NCBI RefSeq assembly: GCF_000167195.1
Contig: NZ_AADV02000018.1
Coordinates: 1-37,167 of the forward strand
Direction of reading: 5' to 3'
Origin: Crocosphaera watsonii WH 8501
GTDB lineage: Bacteria > Cyanobacteriota > Cyanobacteriia > Cyanobacteriales > Microcystaceae
Length of the DNA stretch: 37,167 nucleotides
Part shown: piece after piece, positions 17,238 through 25,846 of the stretch
Position numbering within the stretch: position 1 is the first letter of the stretch
How the letters are laid out: every line of letters starts with the position of its first letter
Translations under genes and position numbers: made by a program
The notes under the pieces: model-generated
What the model was told of the DNA's origin: nothing
The model's database searches: none
What the model saw: the letters and a program-made list of their open reading frames with translations, nothing else

Positions 17238-18044
17238 TTAAAGCAAATCCATAAAGTTTTTTTGCCAGGAGCGGAAACAGATCCAGCCTAACACTAAAAG
17301 TATGAAACCATTAAAAAATGAATGTAAAATTAAGGTTACATCGGGTAAAGCCGCAGATAATGATATCTGGCGAATACTTTCAATAATAGGGATTAAAGGG
17401 TTGAGGAGTAAGAAAGATTTGACCGAAGCAGGAACAATTTCCGCCGGATAAAAGACAGGGGAGCTAATCCAAAGAACAAAGCAAACTAGCTCATAAAAAT
17501 AGGGTAAATCTCTGAAAAATACATACAAAGCACTAACGAAAAAACCGACCCCTGTACAGACAAAACTGAGGGCGATCAAAGGGAATATTAGAGCAATAAC
17601 ATTGAGAGGATTTTTAGAAACAATTAAGGTAACAATGGCCAATAAGGGCAGTGGACCCATAACAAATTGAAAAATATTGGCCACAATCATCGACACTGGA
17701 AAAATAGTTATGGGTAAACGAACTTTATTTAACAAAGCTCCGTTACCTACTACACTCCCTAGAGCTTGATTGGTGGAAGATGAGAAAAAATTGATCACTA
17801 TCAAGCCTGTAAAGGCGGCTAAAATATAGTTAAAGGTTGAATTATCATAATACTGTGCAAATGCTGTACCAAAAATTGCAGCGTACAACCCCGTCATAAT
17901 CAGGGGATTTAGCAGCGACCAATACACCCCTAAAAATGAGCCTCGGTACCGTCCTTTTAAGTTTCTTTCTACTAACATTCGCAGCAACTCTAGGTATCGT
18001 CTGAGTGACGCTCCCTGAAGGCTCGCTTTTAGGCTAATGGTCAT
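17238..18044 (-). CDS. Polysaccharide ABC transporter permease (ABC-2 type)
   Basis: A 268-residue integral membrane protein with about six transmembrane helices, first gene of the operon. The N-terminal RNLKGRYRGSFLGVYWSLLNPL is the ABC-2 polysaccharide permease signature (KpsM/RfbA/TagG type). It forms the membrane channel for the ATPase encoded next. The divergent petP-like gene begins about 170 bases away, so the operon promoter lies in 18045-18212; no clear boxes were identified. Confidence 0.93.
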   Translation of the reverse strand: MTISLKASLQGASLRRYLELLRMLVERNLKGRYRGSFLGVYWSLLNPLIMTGLYAAIFGTAFAQYYDNSTFNYILAAFTGLIVINFFSSSTNQALGSVVGNGALLNKVRLPITIFPVSMIVANIFQFVMGPLPLLAIVTLIVSKNPLNVIALIFPLIALSFVCTGVGFFVSALYVFFRDLPYFYELVCFVLWISSPVFYPAEIVPASVKSFLLLNPLIPIIESIRQISLSAALPDVTLILHSFFNGFILLVLGWICFRSWQKNFMDLL

Positions 18045-18212
18045 AATGGATTATCAATACCAATAAATTACGAATTTTTAGGGGTATTGTATTAAATGTC
18101 AGATAGTTTTGTCGAGTTGTTCCCGTTGAATTAAGAAAATTTTAATCATTAACCTTGGCCCGAATTCCGCTAAACTAAGGAATGGTTAACTAATATAATA
18201 ATAAATTTGGGT

Positions 18213-18407
18213 ATGGAAATCGGGCAGAAAGTAAAGGTGATCCGTCTTCGAGATCGCGTCTCTGGACAGGTTGTGGATAAACTTGGAAAGGAAGGCACTA
18301 TCAAGGAATTCAAAATGACTGATGGTAGTGGAGTCGGAGCAATAGTCGAGTTTTCTGATAAATCAGAAACTTGGTTTTTTGATGATGAACTCAAAGCGAT
18401 CGATTAA
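18213..18407 (+). CDS. petP: PetP-like (DUF2862) cytochrome b6f-associated small protein
   Basis: A 64-residue SH3-like protein. The sequence EIGQKVKVIRLRDRVSGQV, GKEGTIKEFKMTDGSGVG and AIVEFSDKSETWFFDDEL is that of the DUF2862 family, which includes PetP, a peripheral subunit of the cytochrome b6f complex in cyanobacteria and red algae. Start: ATG 18213 is preferred over TTG 18207, which would add only two residues. The assignment to PetP follows family knowledge; a close paralogue with another role is possible. Confidence 0.8.
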   Translation: MEIGQKVKVIRLRDRVSGQVVDKLGKEGTIKEFKMTDGSGVGAIVEFSDKSETWFFDDELKAID

Positions 18408-18432
18408 CGAAGTCGCACTCGTCACTTCATTC

Positions 18433-18455
18433 GGGGCTTAATATTATTAAGCCCC
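18433..18455. terminator. GGGGCTTAAT/ATTAAGCCCC hairpin after petP-like gene
   Basis: Perfect 10-bp arms with a 3-base loop, 25 bases past the petP-like stop and before the Get3-like gene. It is stable enough to act as a terminator, but no T tract follows, so it may instead be one of the scattered palindromic repeats. Confidence 0.45.
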
Positions 18456-18499
18456 TACGAGGTTATGCTAATTACTAAAGACAATATTTTTGATAACTC

Positions 18500-19585
18500 A
18501 TGGCTTTGATTTTAACCTTTTTGGGCAAAGGCGGTAGTGGTTGTTCTACAGTAGCGATCGCTACAGCTAAAAAACTAGCAACCACGGGATCTCGTGTCTT
18601 ATTCTTGTCTCAAGATTCTAGCCCAGTATTGAATCATTTATGGGGAACTACCCTAGAAGCAGTTCCCACAGAAATTGAGCCTAACTTAAAGGGGATGGCT
18701 TTAAAATCAGCACAACTAATATCACAAAGATGGGAAGATGTCAAGGAATTAGAGGCGAAATATTTGCGATCGCCTACCATAAAAAATGTTTATGGACAGG
18801 AATTAGGGATATTACCTGGAATGGATGGGGCCTTAGCTCTGGATACTTTACGGGAATACGAACAAAGTAAGGATTACGATGTCATTGTTTATGACGGGGA
18901 TAGTGCTTTAAATACCCTGAGAATGTTTAGCATTCCAGAAATGATGAGTTGGTATGTACGACGGTTTCAGAAGGTATTAACGGAGTCAGATGTGGGTAAA
19001 ACTTTGGCTCCCTTTGTGCAACCCATTACCAGTGCTATTTTAAATGTTTCTTGGAGTGCGGATGATCTCAATGATACTCCTGCTAATGATATTTTACAGT
19101 CTGGTAAGGCTGCTTTAGCCGATGGTAACAGAGTAGCTGCTTATTTGGTGACAACGGAAGACGAAACTGCGATCGCCGCAGCTAAATATTATTGGGGTGG
19201 GGCGCAACAAGTGGGTTTATCAGTTCGGGGTATCATTGTCAACCAAGGTCAAACAAACGCTTTAGCCAACGAATTTGAACCCTTAAACCTATCTTCTCTA
19301 CCTAAAATGGGTGGGCATGACTGGCAACCATTAATGGACGCTTTACCGCAATTTTTAGGGGACTCTCAAGCTCCTAAACCTGTCACCATTGATGTTGCAA
19401 ATCGTCAAGTTAAGGTGTTTTTACCTGGGTTTGAGAAAAAACAGGTTAAACTAACTCAATATGGACCAGAATTAACCATTGAAGCAGGGGATCAAAGACG
19501 TAATATTGAATTACCTTCACCTTTAGCGGGACAATCAGTTAAAGGGGCAAAGTTTCAGAATAATTATTTGATTGTTTCCTTGTAG
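18500..19585 (+). CDS. Get3/ArsA-fold ATPase with C-terminal alpha-crystallin-like domain (Get3d type)
   Basis: A 361-residue SIMIBI-class ATPase. It begins MALILTFLGKGGSGCST, a deviant Walker A with the signature lysine (residues 9-17). The YDVIVYDGDSALNTLRM segment supplies the switch and Walker B region. The last about 80 residues (from about KPVTIDVANRQVKVFLPGFEKKQVKL) look like the Hsp20/alpha-crystallin beta-sandwich. That combination is the photosynthesis-associated Get3d type, relatives of tail-anchored protein targeting ATPases, and differs from arsenite pumps in lacking the ArsA cysteines. Its client is unknown. Intact, monocistronic. Confidence 0.82.
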   Translation: MALILTFLGKGGSGCSTVAIATAKKLATTGSRVLFLSQDSSPVLNHLWGTTLEAVPTEIEPNLKGMALKSAQLISQRWEDVKELEAKYLRSPTIKNVYGQELGILPGMDGALALDTLREYEQSKDYDVIVYDGDSALNTLRMFSIPEMMSWYVRRFQKVLTESDVGKTLAPFVQPITSAILNVSWSADDLNDTPANDILQSGKAALADGNRVAAYLVTTEDETAIAAAKYYWGGAQQVGLSVRGIIVNQGQTNALANEFEPLNLSSLPKMGGHDWQPLMDALPQFLGDSQAPKPVTIDVANRQVKVFLPGFEKKQVKLTQYGPELTIEAGDQRRNIELPSPLAGQSVKGAKFQNNYLIVSL

Positions 19586-19609
19586 TCTAATTATATCATC
19601 GCGATAACT

Positions 19610-19784
19610 GTAGGGTGGGCAATACTATAGCAATTCTTATACTTGTGAGGTACACAGTTTTCTATTTTTAGGAGTTCGGAGTTCGGAGTTCGGAGTTCGG
19701 AGTTAGATGTACCTCATGAGTCCGAGAAAACCTATAGCTAAAATGATTGTTAGTTAATATCATTGTTAGAATTGCCCACCATAA
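19610..19784. repeat. Foldback repeat unit with heptamer array in its loop
   Basis: Outer arms GGTGGGCAAT (19614-19623) and ATTGCCCACC (19771-19780) are exact complements. Inner arms TGAGGTAC (19646-19653) and GTACCTCA (19709-19716) pair as well, and CTATAG occurs in both halves. The loop holds about five GGAGTTC heptamers (19671-19704). No coding capacity; possibly a MITE-like or IS-derived repeat. Confidence 0.6.
19671..19704. repeat. Short tandem heptamer repeat (GGAGTTC)
   Basis: About five perfect heptamers, the reverse complement of the unit at 9741 and 10588. It occupies the loop of the foldback repeat. Confidence 0.75.
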
Positions 19785-19785
19785 C

Positions 19786-20974
19786 TTATGTTATTTGGAC
19801 TGAATTTAGTGTAATTAATTGTTGTAAGAATTTGTTTCCTGAGACTTCTATATCTTTATCTAGGGAAAAGTTTAAACTACGAATAGACATATTATTTATT
19901 TTAGCATTAATGGGCTTATTATTCGTGGGTTCTATAATAATAGCATGATTACAATTTTGTTGAAAAGTATAGGCAATGATTTGCTCAATATCAGATGTTT
20001 TGATTTTTGTTTTATATTTCGTATCCAGTACATATAAATTTTCCTGTGTCTCTTTATTGTAGATAATTAAATCAATTTTGAAACTAAAACTATCGTATTC
20101 TACACGATGCTGTGTTTTAATTCCTAAGTGTGGGGGAAGATGTTGTATTAACCATGCTGCGACAAATTTTTCATATAATTGATTCATATCAACTAAAAAA
20201 GGTAAGCTGTTGTAGTTTCCTTTGTCATGACTGGGTATTGTATTTTCTAAGAAGAAGCGACACAGGGAATGTAAACCGTGATAATCTTCATTGAGACGGT
20301 TACATTTTCGGTTAATACAATCATTTGCTGTAACGGGTGATAGGGTTACATAACCTTGTAATGCGTGATAAACTTTTCTAATTAATATACGAGTATTTGC
20401 TTGACAGATTTGTTGACGACTGATGATATATATTGTCCATAGTAAAATCTGATTATCTTCTATGTCTTGGGTAAAGTTATCATACTGACAAGTTAGTGTC
20501 GGTTTCCAGGGATGTTTAATCATAGTTTTGATATCTATTTTACCCTTGACATAATTTAACTCTTGTGATTGTTTTATATAGGTTGAATAGAGTTCTTTTT
20601 GAATACGGTTTAAGATACGATGAGCAAAAATAGTTGCTAAACGGTTATATAAAGTCGGGTAAACTTTCACAAGTCATTAAACCATCTAAAAATTGAAAAC
20701 TTTTGATGTTATAAGCATACTCTAACATTTAAAAAATATTCCTAATAGGAACTTTCGGGTTAATCTGAAAATTCCAGTCATTATTAATAGGGATATAACC
20801 TACCCATCCTTGAGAAATAATTAGCCACTGATCCCCTTGTTTTGTATATTTTAGATTGATTTGTAATTTACTTTTATATTTTTCTTTTAACTCATCAATA
20901 ATCTCTTGTGGAATTTGATCACGGGGAATATTACAAGGTTTATATTCAGTTAATTCTATCGTATTAGTACACAT
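19786..20974 (-). pseudogene. mcrC: McrC, restriction nuclease subunit, one nonsense and one frameshift
   Basis: A roughly 395-residue McrC broken twice. It starts at ATG 20974, one base after the mcrB stop, with TIELTEYKPCNIPRDQIPQE and IISQGWVGYIPI, the typical McrC N-terminus. TAA at 20729-20731 interrupts the frame (INPKVPIRNIF, stop, MLEYAYNIKSFQFLDGL). About 80 bases later, in 20642-20652, one extra base shifts the frame (ESLPDF to YNRLATIFAHR). The C-terminal PD-(D/E)xK nuclease site survives: FKIDLIIY then YVLDTKYK. McrC works with McrB to cut DNA carrying modified cytosines. With the two lesions the nuclease is probably not made. Two coding fragments remain (19786-20670 and 20729-20974). 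Confidence 0.85.
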
Positions 20975-20975
20975 A

Positions 20976-22496
20976 TCATCTATTTTTCCAACGAAATTGC
21001 TCAATCTTATCGGTTTCGTCAAAAAAGTATTCTTCTAAATAGGGTTCTATTTCCATTGTCCAAATATCCTCGAGCTCATCTAGTAAGCTTTCAGTTAAGA
21101 AGAAAGAAACACCAATTTCATAATGAGGATCATTAATAGTTTTATTGAGTTCAATTAAAATGTTGATTAAGGATTCAATATCATAGTTTGGGCTATTTTT
21201 TTGATGGTATTTTCTGAGGATGTCATAGTTAGGTTTGATGGGAATAAATGCAAAGCGACGACGCAAAGCATGATCTACTAAAGCAATTGAGCGATCGGCA
21301 GTATTCATAGTTCCAATTATATAAACATTTTCGGGTATTTTGAAAGTTTGATCGCTTCCTGCAAGTTGTATTTCTTCTTCTCTATATTCTAGTAAATACA
21401 TCAATTCTCCGAACACTTGAGAGAGGTTAGCACGGTTAATTTCATCAATGATTAAAATACACATCCCTTCACAGTCTTTTGCTTTTTCACAGAAGTTTAA
21501 AAAACGTCCAGGTATCATGGAATATTCTAGGTTTCCATCGGTTGAAGTTTGGGGACGAATACCTTGTATAAAGTCTTCATAACTATAACTAGGATGAAAT
21601 TGTATCAGTTCATAAAATCCATTGTTTTCACTACTGGTTAAATGATTAGCAATATGTTTCGCTAAGTAGGTTTTTCCTGTTCCTGGTGAACCTTGAAAGA
21701 TAATATGTTTTTTACGTTTTAGAGTTTTGATGTATTGGTTTAATTCATTTTCTTCTAAGTTAGTATCTTCAATAAGCTGCATCATTGTGTATTGTTTTGT
21801 CGGGTTTTTATCCAATAGTAGTGAAGTCTTATCAATTTTTTTAATTCTATATAACCAATCACAAAAGTAGTAAAAAATTTCACTGTCAGATAGAAATGGA
21901 ATACTAGACAAATTTTTAGAGTATTTCAGAATTGTAATTATTTTTTGACTTAAAAAATTAATAGATGGATAATCCCTAAGAGATAGATTATAGGAACTTT
22001 CTGATAAATAATTAATTAATTTTAGAGAAGTTGGAATAACCATAAAAAATTTTTGACGATTTAAAGCATTTAAGATTCGAGTAATTAAACAGAGAGGAAT
22101 ACTTTTAAATAAATCGTAGCTTAGATATCTATTACAAATAATCTGCAAATTTTCAGGGTATATTAACAAATCATGAATAAAATTATATACTTTTTCCGCT
22201 AATATATTCCATTGTTCCCTGTCATTAGTAAAAGTTTGATCTATCTTATAAGTTTTACATGATTTTATCCAAGTTTCCTGATCACTTAAACAAAGTAAAT
22301 CTTTCAAGACTCCATTAATAAAATCTTCTTCGTTTATTAATTCTAATTTTGTTTCAATATTTTGAAAACTATTATGTATTGTTTTATGATTATGATCATA
22401 AATATTCTGAGTTTCTAGAAATTCAGGACTATAAAAATAAGAATCAATAAACTCCTCAAATAAATTTTTAATTATATGTTCTTTTTCTTGTTTCAT
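20976..22496 (-). CDS. mcrB: McrB, AAA+ GTPase of modified-DNA restriction
   Basis: A 506-residue intact protein. The C-terminal half is the McrB-type AAA+ motor: Walker A GSPGTGKTYLA (about residue 267), Walker B ILIIDEINRANLSQVFGEL, and the family hallmark IIGTMNTADRSIALVDHALRRRFAF, which holds the GTP-selective MNTADRS. The first about 250 residues should recognise the target DNA; they match no domain I know by eye and are AT-rich. McrB hydrolyses GTP to drive translocation and activates McrC. The gene starts 15 bases after the ASCH gene, with AAGGA upstream, and mcrC follows at one base. With mcrC broken, McrB may bind DNA without cutting. Confidence 0.93.
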   Translation of the reverse strand: MKQEKEHIIKNLFEEFIDSYFYSPEFLETQNIYDHNHKTIHNSFQNIETKLELINEEDFINGVLKDLLCLSDQETWIKSCKTYKIDQTFTNDREQWNILAEKVYNFIHDLLIYPENLQIICNRYLSYDLFKSIPLCLITRILNALNRQKFFMVIPTSLKLINYLSESSYNLSLRDYPSINFLSQKIITILKYSKNLSSIPFLSDSEIFYYFCDWLYRIKKIDKTSLLLDKNPTKQYTMMQLIEDTNLEENELNQYIKTLKRKKHIIFQGSPGTGKTYLAKHIANHLTSSENNGFYELIQFHPSYSYEDFIQGIRPQTSTDGNLEYSMIPGRFLNFCEKAKDCEGMCILIIDEINRANLSQVFGELMYLLEYREEEIQLAGSDQTFKIPENVYIIGTMNTADRSIALVDHALRRRFAFIPIKPNYDILRKYHQKNSPNYDIESLINILIELNKTINDPHYEIGVSFFLTESLLDELEDIWTMEIEPYLEEYFFDETDKIEQFRWKNR

Positions 22497-22511
22497 TTTA
22501 TCTTTTCCTTA

Positions 22512-22973
22512 TTATGTGACTAAAATTTTTTCTTTAACTATAGATTCTAAAATTTCAATCTCTTTGGGTTTTAAGTATCTATAACTTTGGGGAGGAGTAA
22601 AATTTTTAATCTTCTGTTTAAGTTTAATAAGTTTAGCAGTATTATCAAACTTATGTACTTTTGTTATAAAAATGGCTACTCCTATAGATGCCCTTTTGTA
22701 ATAATCATTAAAATCCTTTTCTTTGATATGAGCTTTATTTTTAATTTTATCCCAAAAATTATTTTTTTGTTTAGGAAGATTTTCAAATATTTCAATATTT
22801 TTCACTTCAAAAAAACCGGCTATTACTTGTTGAGGTGAAGACACATAAACTAAAACTATGTCCCCAGGTTTTAATCGAGTCCTAGTTTTTCGTAATTCGA
22901 CTGTTTTTTCACCGTCCAGAATTTTCTGTGCATATTCTGGCTTAATAGAAATAAGAAGGAAATTTTTACACAT
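22512..22973 (-). CDS. ASCH/PUA-like domain protein
   Basis: A 153-residue single-domain protein with the ASCH pattern: LLISIKPEYAQKILDGEKTVELRKTR at the start, LKPGDIVLVYVSSPQQVIAGFFEV, then a C-terminal helical part. ASCH and the related EVE domains belong to the PUA-like superfamily and bind RNA or modified bases. EVE domains are known partners or fusions of McrB, where they read modified DNA. The gene sits in the middle of the operon, 10 bases after the GNAT-PIN pseudogene and 15 before mcrB, so a role as base-recognition module for McrBC is a reasonable inference, not shown by sequence. The frame looks intact. Confidence 0.75.
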   Translation of the reverse strand: MCKNFLLISIKPEYAQKILDGEKTVELRKTRTRLKPGDIVLVYVSSPQQVIAGFFEVKNIEIFENLPKQKNNFWDKIKNKAHIKEKDFNDYYKRASIGVAIFITKVHKFDNTAKLIKLKQKIKNFTPPQSYRYLKPKEIEILESIVKEKILVT

Positions 22974-22983
22974 AATGTTTGAA

Positions 22984-25102
22984 TTATTGACCTTTCATTC
23001 CCTGCTTATAAATTATAGCAAACTTTTCATTATTAATATAGGTAGGAGATATAAAAGTTGTTTTATTTTTAAGTATTTCTTGAGCTTCTTTTAAACTAAC
23101 AGGGTATTCAAATAATTCAGTATCACTAAACTTAATTGCCATGATTTCTGTCTGCTCATCATTCTTAGCAACTTCAAGAATATTAGACAATTCATAAATA
23201 CCCAAATGACGATATTTACGATGTAGTTCTTTTGGAGTATCAATAATAACTTCATCTAGTCTAGAACAAGCTCTAATGCGACCAACATGACAAAATTTTT
23301 TTCTATTACTACCACTACTGACATACCATAAAATTCGACCACTTATACCTAGAGCTAATTGTTTAGGGGATCTTTTAGACTTATAATACACTGCCTCTCG
23401 GTTAAGAGCTAGTTTTATTTGACTAAAACCAAATAAAGTTTGTTCAGCTAATTTTTGATCAAACAAATCAGCTGCCCATTTAGGTTCAATTGGTATGATA
23501 AAATTCTTAATATCATGATCAATAATTTTTAGAGGAAACAAGTAACGTTCAATCAGTAAAATATTTTCTGCATTTAAGTTATTTTTTCTAAGATTTTCAG
23601 AGAACCTTTGAAAAAAGAAAGTCAATTCTGGTATTTTTTTCCAACTTATTCAATTTGTCTGCAATATTTTTCTTTGTATCAATTAAAGATAAATTTAATT
23701 TTGATAATTCATTGTTTGTTTCTATAAAATAGTCTTCTTGAATTATATTAATGATTTCATATTGAAGGTATTTATCGGTAATTTTAGTTAATTGTCGTCC
23801 CTCTTGTGCTGATAGAGAAATACTTGTAAATAACAAATGTCTTGCTACTGTTTCAGCAAGATAATGTTCACTTATTCTAATCATAGTAATTTCTAGCTGA
23901 TCTTTTTTACTTCTATTATAGACAATTAAAGCTATTGCTTCGTTATCTTCATCTTTAATTATTAAGCACTCATGAGTATCTTTCTTAAAAATAAAATTTC
24001 TAAGATTTTCTAAAAAATATTGCTGTTCTTCTTCTGAGCAACTATTAACTAAATCATGTCTCAGTTTGTTTACTTCTTCTAGATTAATAGGAAGTTGTTT
24101 TAATGAGTGAATTCCTGCAAAAAATCTGGAGTGATAATTTTTTTGTTATTCAATATCATCAAAACGTTTTATAAAGTCATTAGGACTTATGAGAATAACT
24201 TTAAATTCTTCATAGAATTGGTCAGATAATTTCAAAATATCTACATTGTTAGTCAAAATTATATTAATCCCTGAAGCAAGAGATTGTACGATATGACGAA
24301 GATAAGATTCATCTATTAGTAAGTTATTTTCCTGAATAAGTGATTTTATTGATATTAAGAACCTTTGATATTGCTGATCTGTATAATTAATACAACTCAA
24401 TTGAGAAAAAATATTTCGGATAGATTGTCTTTTTTGATAATCATTTATTTGGTTAATTTTATTTAAAATTTCCTTACTAACCCACATCTCTATGTTAGGC
24501 TCAAGCCAATCAGCTAATAAAACTTTAGAATCCTTACTTTTTTCTTCTTGAGGTTTAGATGAATGATTATATAAATAAATTTCTTGAAATATAGAGTAAT
24601 CTATAATAATAGATAACTTTGATTCAGATTTTTGATCATTTATCAGTGACAATAAATTAGGATAGCCGTAGTCTAACCACCAATATGTAAGGAGTTTTCC
24701 TTTTGTTTTTGCTTTTTTATCATAGACAGCACAAAAACCTAGTTTGAGCCACATATTATCGATACCATAATCACGACGACATCGCAATTCTATCCCCCTA
24801 TATTGAGATGTTATACTTTTTAAATAATTTAAGAGTTGTTTCGCGATTCCTTGTCCTCTATAATTATTTTTAATACATAGATGTATAATACTAATTCGAT
24901 TATGACTCTTAACATTTCTGTACATTAAATAACCCATAAACTCGCCACTATCAGAAAGAGCAACTAAAATCTGTTTATTTCTTGCTTTTTCCTCAAAAGC
25001 CCCCTTATAAAAGAAGCCTAAAGTAGCTTTGTTTGCATCACCAAGCTTATTTACTTCAGGTAAATATGGAGAGGTTTCGTTGATAGCTTTAATTCGTACC
25101 AT
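22984..25102 (-). pseudogene. Multidomain GNAT-PIN-(GNAT-like)-ASCH-like protein, one nonsense and one A-run frameshift
   Basis: A single ancestral gene of about 705 codons, now three pieces. Part 1 (24146-25102, 318 residues) is a GNAT acetyltransferase (LVALSDSGEFMGYLMYR; acetyl-CoA loop NYRGQGIAKQLL near residue 80) followed by a PIN-like domain (IIIDYSIFQEIY; INIILTNNVDIL). TAA at 24146-24148 ends it, but the same frame continues: FFAGIHSLKQLPINLEEV, then FKKDTHECLIIKDEDNEAI and TMIRISEHYLAETVARHLL, a second GNAT-like region. At 23634-23640 a run of seven A on the coding strand holds one base too many. In the corrected frame follow IPELTFFFQRFSENL, IEPKWAADLFDQKLAEQTLFG, ILWYVSSGS, RIRACSRLDEV and IMAIKFSDTELFEYPV, an ASCH-like C-terminal domain. 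I recognise this as a known long bacterial family of unsettled function. It is the first gene of the ASCH-mcrB-mcrC operon. Confidence 0.75.
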
Positions 25103-25123
25103 AAGTTAAATATTATTGATATA

Positions 25124-25273
25124 ATGAACAAAAAAAATGAGTTTCATTTCAATAAAGCAAGACGAGTTACAATTGAAGAAAATAAGAAATTTAGACAAGC
25201 TATTTATGAACAGTTTGGTATAAAGTTTAGAGAACGAAAAAGAATCAAACAAGATGAAGATGATCAGAAATAA
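25124..25273 (+). CDS. Small basic protein, possibly antitoxin-like
   Basis: A 49-residue frame from ATG to TAA, very rich in K, R and E: FNKARRVTIEENKKFRQAIYEQFGIKFRERKR. The KARRVTxEE...FRxAI pattern recalls short antitoxin-like proteins, but I cannot name a family. It is divergent from the GNAT-PIN gene with only 21 bases between the two start codons, so promoters must overlap coding DNA. No good ribosome binding site is visible. It could be a chance frame; confidence is limited. Confidence 0.4.
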   Translation: MNKKNEFHFNKARRVTIEENKKFRQAIYEQFGIKFRERKRIKQDEDDQK

Positions 25274-25292
25274 GGAAAACGCTGACCATTAG

Positions 25293-25619
25293 TCATGTAT
25301 CTTCATCCTCTACAGTTTTTAATAATTCTGATAAGGCTTCAATTGATTTTTTATCAGTTTGAGGTGACCAAACCACTGCTGATGTAGAGGCTAACTGCTG
25401 TAAAAGTTTCTCGCTTTCTTCAACCCGAATAAAGCCTTCTTCTTTAGCTTTTATAGCTAATAATTTATCTTCTAATTCTGTTAACCTTTCAAATTCTTCA
25501 GTAGAAAGAACAACAGCAACATTACGTCCTTTTTTGGTGATGTGTACTGGTTCTCTTCTGGCTAAATCTAACATTTCACCAAAACGGTTTTTTGCGTCAG
25601 ATGCTGCTAACTTTTTCAT
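25293..25619 (-). CDS. Phd/YefM-family antitoxin, no partner toxin adjacent
   Basis: A 108-residue protein starting at ATG 25619 (a TTG three bases earlier would add one residue). The first half is a Phd/YefM antitoxin: KLAASDAKNRFGEMLDLARREPVHITKKGRNVAVVLSTEEFERL. These bind their own promoter and neutralise a Doc or RelE/PIN-type toxin. The C-terminal part (IRVEESEKLLQQLAST and a SPQTDKKSIEALSELL helix) is longer than usual. No toxin gene is adjacent; downstream is the small plus-strand frame, and upstream nirA. It may act on a toxin elsewhere. Confidence 0.82.
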   Translation of the reverse strand: MKKLAASDAKNRFGEMLDLARREPVHITKKGRNVAVVLSTEEFERLTELEDKLLAIKAKEEGFIRVEESEKLLQQLASTSAVVWSPQTDKKSIEALSELLKTVEDEDT

Positions 25620-25726
25620 CAATTTTTTAATTTAGTTACTATCATTAAGTCTAGAATAGCTATTTTAGCTAAAATAGTCAATTAACAATTCAATCTATCT
25701 CTGATTTTACCCTCAAGCCCATTCCT

Positions 25727-25754
25727 GTAGGGGTGAACGGCCGTTCACCCCTAC
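25727..25754. repeat. 28-bp palindromic repeat, copy 1 (GTAGGGGTGAACGG...)
   Basis: A perfect palindrome, GTAGGGGTGAACGG joined to its reverse complement, with central CGGCCG. It is related to copies at 27455 and 29298, which differ in both arms together. Confidence 0.8.
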
Positions 25755-25830
25755 CCGTAGGTAATCAAACGTAACAGATATGCAAGAAAAACATAATAAA
25801 AATGCAAAAAACGAATGTAATTTAACATTT

Positions 25831-25846
25831 TGTTACATTAGCTACA
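25831..25846 (+). promoter_or_regulatory. Candidate NtcA site and promoter of nirA
   Basis: TGTTACATTAGCTACA fits the NtcA consensus GTA-N8-TAC with one mismatch (GTT-N8-TAC). A TAAATT -10-like hexamer lies 23 bases downstream (25869-25874), the spacing usual for NtcA-activated promoters. It lies 62 bases upstream of the nirA start. NtcA would turn on nitrite reductase when ammonium is scarce. Confidence 0.6.

Noticed and set aside
5317-24148. Recoding of TAA as a sense codon
   Set aside because: Several intact genes in the window end in TAA (psbY, antitoxin at 4136), and the broken genes also carry frameshifts, so ordinary decay explains the stops better.
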